NCBI GenBank assembly: GCA_003211415.1
Contig: QCSV01000007.1
Span: 1-41,578 of the forward strand
Length of the DNA: 41,578 nucleotides
Origin: Prochlorococcus sp. AG-670-M15
Lineage (GTDB): Bacteria > Cyanobacteriota > Cyanobacteriia > PCC-6307 > Cyanobiaceae
Direction of reading: 5' to 3'
Below are positions 37,462 to 41,578 of the stretch, piece after piece. The position numbers and the translations under genes were made by a program. The notes under the pieces are model-generated. The model saw only the letters and a program-made list of their open reading frames with translations. It had not been told where the DNA came from and did not search any database. Within the stretch, counting starts at the first letter, position 1; the number at the start of each line of letters is the position of its first letter.

Positions 37462-40293
37462 TTAATTTTTATCATCTTTGTCAGTTTTAGGTTGAAACAT
37501 AAACATTGAATAAATAACATTTCGTCTCATATTAGTCATCATTTCGAGAAACATGTCATATCCTTCATTTTTATATTCGATTAGAGGATCTTTTTGACCA
37601 TAACCTCTCAATCCAACTGATTCCCTCAAGGAATCCATGGATTGAAGATGCTCTCGCCATAAATTATCGATTTGCTGCAAAATGAAAAATCTTTCAGCTT
37701 CTCTCATTAATCCTGGACGAATCTTTTCAATTTGTGATTCCTTCAGGTCATATGCAATTCGCAACTGCTCTTGAAGATAGTTTTTTAATTCTTCTATTGA
37801 CAGTAAATTGATATCAACAGGTTTAAGATCATCTAATAAATATATAAATTCTTTGACTTTAGAAATTAATTGATCAATATTCCATTCTTCAGGAGGAAGA
37901 TCAGGGTTAATATAAGCATCTACAATTTCACTCATTGTTCTTTCTCCATATCCTATTACTTGTCTCTTTAAATCTATTCCTTTCAATACTCTTAGTCTTT
38001 CACCATAGACCGCTTTTCTTTGATTGTTCATTACCTCATCGTATTCAAACACTTGTTTTCTAATATCGTAATAATAGGTTTCAACTTTCTTTTGAGCACT
38101 TTCTAAAGACCTAGTTAGCATTCCTGACTCAATAGGCATATCTTCATCAACCCTAAACGCATTCATTAGATTTGCGACTCTATCACCTCCAAAAATCCTT
38201 AATAAATTATCTTCTAAAGATAAAAAGAATCTTGTACTTCCAAGATCACCTTGTCTGCCTGCTCTTCCTCTAAGTTGATTATCCACTCTTCTTGATTCAT
38301 GTCTCTCAGTGCCAATGACATGTAAACCGCCAGCTTCTCTTACTTTTTCTTCTTCATGAATCAAAACCTTTTCATATTCTTGTTTTACATCAGATAAAGA
38401 TTCTCTCAAAAGCTTTATCAAGTTATCATCGGTTGGTGCTTTTTCTGCAGCTGTAGCTATCCTGTCATCAAGCTCCAAGACAGAAAGTTGCCTATCTCCC
38501 CAATTTTTAACAAGTTCATTAGATAAAAGAGAGAGTTTCTTTTCAATTTGTTCATCAAGCATGCAAGGGAAAAGACTAGTTGAAGAACTTGAAATGTTCT
38601 TTTTCAAATTTGTACCACCTTTTTTAGAAAAACCGCCCTTAGATTTTGAATTTCTTTGCTTAGGAATTGGTGGCATATGCTCATTATCAGGCTTTACTAA
38701 CAAAGGAATTAAAATCTCTTTTAATTTAAGCCTTGCCATATAGTCACTGTTACCGCCAAGAATTATATCTGTCCCTCTTCCGGCCATATTAGTCGCAATA
38801 GTAACAGCACCTGCTCTACCTGCCTGAGCAACAATTTCCGCCTCACGTTCAACGTTCTCTGGCTTAGCATTTAACAAATTATGTGGGATTTTTTCTTCGA
38901 ATAAAAGTGAACTTAATAATTCACTTTTTTCAACACTTGTTGTACCCACTAAAACTGGTCTACCATCTCTATGGATTTGTGCAGTTTCTTTAGCAACGGC
39001 TTTCCATTTACCAATCTCTGTCTTAAATACTTGATCAGACCAATCTTTTCTCTTTCTTATTTGATTTGTCGGTATAACTGTAGATTCTAATTTATAAGTT
39101 TTCTCAAATTCAACCTCCTCAGTTTTTGCAGTTCCTGTCATTCCTGCTAAACCAGGATATAAGAGGAAAAAATTCTGATAAGTAATGGATGCTAATGTTT
39201 GAGTTTCAGGCTGAATTTTAAGATTCTCTTTTGCTTCTATTGCTTGATGTTGTCCGTCACTCCAACGCCTTCCTGGCATTACCCTACCTGTAAATTCATC
39301 GACTATCACAGCCTCATCATTTTTAATAATGTAATTTACATCTCTAATAAATAATTCTTTAGCTTTTAAAGCATTAGTTATGTAGTGTGCCCATGGATCT
39401 TGAGGATTATATAAATCATTAACTCCCAAATACTCTTCACATTTAGCAAAACCTTGATCAGTTAATATACAACTTCTCTGCTTTTCATCAACTTCATAAT
39501 CCCCTTCCGGATCAATCCCATCTTTACTTAATTCTTTGGCTTTTACTAATGCTAAAGATAATTCTGAAGCTTTTTGATATTTTTCTTGGGGTCTTTCAAC
39601 TTGCCCGGAAATAATTAGTGGTGTTCTAGCTTCATCAATTAGTATTGAATCAACCTCATCGATCACACAGTAGTTGAACTTTCTTTGGACCACTTCATTA
39701 ATGTCGGTAGACATATTGTCCCTTAAATAATCAAATCCTAATTCGGAATTTGTAGCATAAGTGATATCACAGTCATAATTTTTCTTTCTCTCAACTGGGC
39801 TCATATCTTGCTGAATCAAACCAACGGATAAACCTAAAAAACGATGAACTTGTCCCATCCATTCAGCATCTCTTCTAGCTAAATAATCATTTACAGTAAC
39901 AACGTGAACTCCTTTTCCAGTTAAAGCATTTAAATAGCAAGGTAATGTTGCAACAAGTGTTTTACCTTCTCCAGTCTTCATCTCAGCAATTTGACATTCA
40001 TGTAAAACCATCCCGCCTATTAACTGAACATCAAAATGTCTCATATCAAGAACTCGTTTACTTGCTTCCCTTACGATTGCAAAGGCTTTAGGAATAGAAT
40101 CTTCTAGTAATTCCTTTTGTTTCTTAATATCCAACTCTGCTGAGATTTTTAATTTAAAATTATGAGTTTCTTTTCTCAATTCTTCATCAGTTAATTGAGA
40201 AATTTCCTCTTCTAAAAAATTTATCTCTTCCACTATTGGTTGATAGCGCTTTAACTTTCGTGTATTCGGGTCTCCCAACAAAAGTTTTAGCAT
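37462..40293 (-). CDS. secA: Preprotein translocase ATPase SecA
   Basis: Motor that pushes unfolded preproteins through SecYEG into the periplasm or thylakoid lumen. The 943-aa protein has Walker A GEGKT (108-112), DEVD (212-215) in the DEAD motor, the preprotein cross-linking domain, the second motor with [20 protein letters not shown], and the helical scaffold/wing domains. It ends at [11 protein letters not shown] without the Zn-binding SecB-type tail, as in other cyanobacteria. A low-complexity Ser/Lys/Gly insert lies near residues 545-570. Convergent with cysE (8 bases). Confidence 0.98.
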   Translation of the reverse strand: MLKLLLGDPNTRKLKRYQPIVEEINFLEEEISQLTDEELRKETHNFKLKISAELDIKKQKELLEDSIPKAFAIVREASKRVLDMRHFDVQLIGGMVLHECQIAEMKTGEGKTLVATLPCYLNALTGKGVHVVTVNDYLARRDAEWMGQVHRFLGLSVGLIQQDMSPVERKKNYDCDITYATNSELGFDYLRDNMSTDINEVVQRKFNYCVIDEVDSILIDEARTPLIISGQVERPQEKYQKASELSLALVKAKELSKDGIDPEGDYEVDEKQRSCILTDQGFAKCEEYLGVNDLYNPQDPWAHYITNALKAKELFIRDVNYIIKNDEAVIVDEFTGRVMPGRRWSDGQHQAIEAKENLKIQPETQTLASITYQNFFLLYPGLAGMTGTAKTEEVEFEKTYKLESTVIPTNQIRKRKDWSDQVFKTEIGKWKAVAKETAQIHRDGRPVLVGTTSVEKSELLSSLLFEEKIPHNLLNAKPENVEREAEIVAQAGRAGAVTIATNMAGRGTDIILGGNSDYMARLKLKEILIPLLVKPDNEHMPPIPKQRNSKSKGGFSKKGGTNLKKNISSSSTSLFPCMLDEQIEKKLSLLSNELVKNWGDRQLSVLELDDRIATAAEKAPTDDNLIKLLRESLSDVKQEYEKVLIHEEEKVREAGGLHVIGTERHESRRVDNQLRGRAGRQGDLGSTRFFLSLEDNLLRIFGGDRVANLMNAFRVDEDMPIESGMLTRSLESAQKKVETYYYDIRKQVFEYDEVMNNQRKAVYGERLRVLKGIDLKRQVIGYGERTMSEIVDAYINPDLPPEEWNIDQLISKVKEFIYLLDDLKPVDINLLSIEELKNYLQEQLRIAYDLKESQIEKIRPGLMREAERFFILQQIDNLWREHLQSMDSLRESVGLRGYGQKDPLIEYKNEGYDMFLEMMTNMRRNVIYSMFMFQPKTDKDDKN

Positions 40294-40330
40294 AAGTAAC
40301 AGTCCTTAAAAAATTAATCTTATTACAAAC

Positions 40331-40336
40331 ATTATA
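40331..40336 (-). promoter_or_regulatory. Putative -10 element of secA
   Basis: Consensus TATAAT on the minus strand, 38-43 bases before the secA ATG, within the 174-base secA/GNAT divergent gap. It is flanked by two TTACAA hexamers (40323-40328 and 40347-40352, plus strand). No -35 at the standard distance. Nothing else was found in this gap. Prediction only. Confidence 0.35.
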
Positions 40337-40467
40337 AATTAGTGCGTTACAACAGAATGCAGAAAAACTATATCTCTTTATTTAATAGAAATGATCGACT
40401 AAGGTATTTAAATTGAGAGAACAAAGATTGCCCAACTATCTTTTACTTTTCTAAAAACTTTTTAAAA

Positions 40468-40923
40468 ATGAAAGAAATATCTCTTGTAAACCATTCAAAA
40501 GGAGCTTTAGGGTTAAGGTTTTTTGGATTAGGTCCTTATCTTAAACCGACTAATGGATTAATTAAGCTACAAAAATTGCTTGAAAATAATACTTTTTGGG
40601 CAAAAGATAGAACAATTAAGGATCTGAAAAAATGTCTTGCTAATAGTGACGTTATAGTGAGTCTTTGGGTGCGTGACGAAATAGTTGGTTTTGGTAGAGC
40701 TTTAACCGATGGGATTTACCGCGGTGTACTTTGGGATATAGTTATAGATCAAAATTACCAAGGCAAAGGTTTTGGTAAATTAATTGTAAAAAGTCTTTTA
40801 TCTTCTAAAAAAATTAAAAATACAAAGAAATTATATTTAATGACTACTAATAAAAAATTATTTTATTCTCAATTGGATTTTAAAGAGGTGACGTCTCAGA
40901 ATTTGTTAATTCGTGAAATCTAA
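40468..40923 (+). CDS. GNAT-family N-acetyltransferase
   Basis: Transfers acetyl from acetyl-CoA to an unknown amine (protein lysine or N-terminus, or small molecule). The 151-aa single-domain protein shows the GNAT acetyl-CoA loop QGKGFGK (98-104) after the beta-4 strand GVLWDIVIDQNY, and a C-terminal YSQLDFKEV typical of the fold's end. The WDIVIDQNYQGKGFG pattern resembles plastid/cyanobacterial GNATs, but the specific role is not established. Starts at ATG 40468 with no strong ribosome-binding site. Diverges from secA, convergent with the NTF2-like gene. Confidence 0.9.
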   Translation: MKEISLVNHSKGALGLRFFGLGPYLKPTNGLIKLQKLLENNTFWAKDRTIKDLKKCLANSDVIVSLWVRDEIVGFGRALTDGIYRGVLWDIVIDQNYQGKGFGKLIVKSLLSSKKIKNTKKLYLMTTNKKLFYSQLDFKEVTSQNLLIREI

Positions 40924-40977
40924 AGAACTTTTTATTTAAAAAACTCAAATAGTAAAAAATTCAATTTATCAATAAAA

Positions 40978-41409
40978 TCAAGAAACAAATTTACTATAAA
41001 GCCATCTTATAAAAGGTCCTAAAATAGGCACTGGTCCAAAAGTTGGACCGCAAAAATCAAAGTAATCTCTGTGCTCTTTGATTAATCCATTTTCACCAAA
41101 TAATAAACGAGTAGTGCCAGGATAAATAAATTCTTTACCCATAATTTTTAAACCCATTGTCCATTCAACAAATCCACAATCACCAGTTATAGAAATTGCA
41201 TGAGTTTCTAAAAAAACATCATCACATCTTTTAACTAGCTTTTCTTGAGCTTTAACATATGAATCTAAGCCCTCTGTTTCCTGAGTTGGGTCTGTAAAAA
41301 TAACATTCTCATTATAAAATTCAGCCCACTTTTCTTTAGTTGGTGCATCTGTGCCATAAGGTTTAGTAAATAATACCTTTAAATCCTCAATAGAAATTAC
41401 TCTTGTCAT
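40978..41409 (-). CDS. NTF2-like (SnoaL-type) protein
   Basis: 143-aa cone-shaped alpha+beta fold of the nuclear transport factor 2 superfamily, which includes ketosteroid isomerase and SnoaL-like enzymes. Seen: N-terminal helices with EKWAEFYNENVIFTDPTQ (27-44), the beta-sheet part VEWTMGLKIMG, and the conserved EHRDYFDF (about 111-118) near the C-terminus, followed by LGPFIRWLYSKFVS. Function unknown; it could be an enzyme or a small-molecule binder. Alone on its strand, upstream of which lies tRNA-Gly (45-base gap). Confidence 0.82.
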   Translation of the reverse strand: MTRVISIEDLKVLFTKPYGTDAPTKEKWAEFYNENVIFTDPTQETEGLDSYVKAQEKLVKRCDDVFLETHAISITGDCGFVEWTMGLKIMGKEFIYPGTTRLLFGENGLIKEHRDYFDFCGPTFGPVPILGPFIRWLYSKFVS

Positions 41410-41454
41410 TACAAAATTTTTATTAAAAATATTTTAAAAGATACAAACATTAAA

Positions 41455-41526
41455 AGCGGATGAAGAGATTCGAACTCTCGACATTCTCCTTGGCAAGGAG
41501 ATGCTCTACCACTGAGCTACATCCGC
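41455..41526 (-). tRNA. tRNA-Gly (anticodon GCC)
   Basis: The minus strand folds as a 72-nt tRNA. Acceptor arms GCGGATG/CATCCGC pair perfectly, the D arm is TAGCTCAGTGGTAGAGCA, the anticodon stem CTCCT/AGGAG holds loop TTGCCAA (GCC), and the T arm contains GAGAGTTCGAATCTC. The discriminator base is T, as expected for bacterial glycine tRNAs. CCA is not encoded. Confidence 0.98.
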
Positions 41527-41578
41527 AGAACATTGTTATCCTATCTCAAAGAAGGTATCAATGATAAAAATAATTAAT

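Noticed and set aside
37462..40293. SecA truncated at the C-terminus
   Set aside because: Lack of the zinc-binding SecB-interacting tail is normal for cyanobacterial SecA; the 943-aa protein is otherwise complete.

Overview
The window is 41.6 kb of a low-GC (roughly 30 %), gene-dense cyanobacterial chromosome. It carries psaC (photosystem I), ndhS (photosynthetic NDH-1), an rpaB/ycf27-type regulator, a cyanobacterial-style RNase P RNA and several small cyanobacteria-restricted proteins. The short intergenic spaces, small gene set and AT-biased codons fit a streamlined picocyanobacterium, most likely high-light-adapted Prochlorococcus. That assignment rests on recognition of gene content and composition, not on a database search.

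Layout. 1-4.9 kb: a CPA2 Na+/H+ antiporter diverges from glycogen phosphorylase (glgP), followed by two small cyanobacterial unknowns. 4.97-7.0 kb: tRNA-Arg(CCT), RNase P RNA (rnpB), rnc, ndhS and rimM, an RNA-processing cluster. 7.0-14.7 kb: glmS and psaC on the minus strand, then acpP-fabF and transketolase on the plus strand, then thiC with a TPP riboswitch in its leader. 14.5-17.7 kb: a minus-strand run ruvB, TPR protein, M20 amidohydrolase, small membrane protein, with overlapping ends. 17.8-20.9 kb: smpB, then rpaB-lysS-82-aa protein on the minus strand. 21.1-26.0 kb: mreB-mreC-mreD, ssb, ahcY-dedA. 26.0-29.5 kb: tsaE, a PfkB sugar kinase, an alpha/beta hydrolase and a group-2 sigma factor. 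29.5-34.0 kb: a long minus-strand run gyrB, SH3-like secreted protein, two diverged FluC/CrcB genes, mgtE, continuing to the sigma gene. 34.1-41.6 kb: miaA, infC, GntR-type regulator and cysE, then secA, a GNAT acetyltransferase, an NTF2-like protein and tRNA-Gly(GCC).

The genes are mainly housekeeping: carbon storage and the pentose phosphate/Calvin cycle (glgP, tktA), fatty-acid synthesis (acpP, fabF), cofactor synthesis (thiC), cell shape (mreBCD), RNA maturation and translation (rnpB, rnc, rimM, miaA, infC, smpB, lysS, two tRNAs), DNA topology and repair (gyrB, ruvB, ssb), protein export (secA) and global regulation (rpaB, sigma factor, GntR regulator). I see no mobile element, prophage, CRISPR array or genomic-island signature, and no gap over 300 bases. 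I see no convincing GC-rich hairpin plus T-tract terminator.

No clearly new multi-gene system is visible. The most interesting points are the TPP riboswitch before thiC, the pair of diverged FluC subunits beside mgtE, the GntR-type regulator with an unassigned effector domain 3 nt before cysE, the unusual P3 hairpin of RNase P RNA, and several small uncharacterised cyanobacterial proteins. Non-ATG starts are common (TTG: 151-aa protein, lysS, dedA, first fluC; GTG: mreB, tsaE, second fluC, probably the GntR gene).
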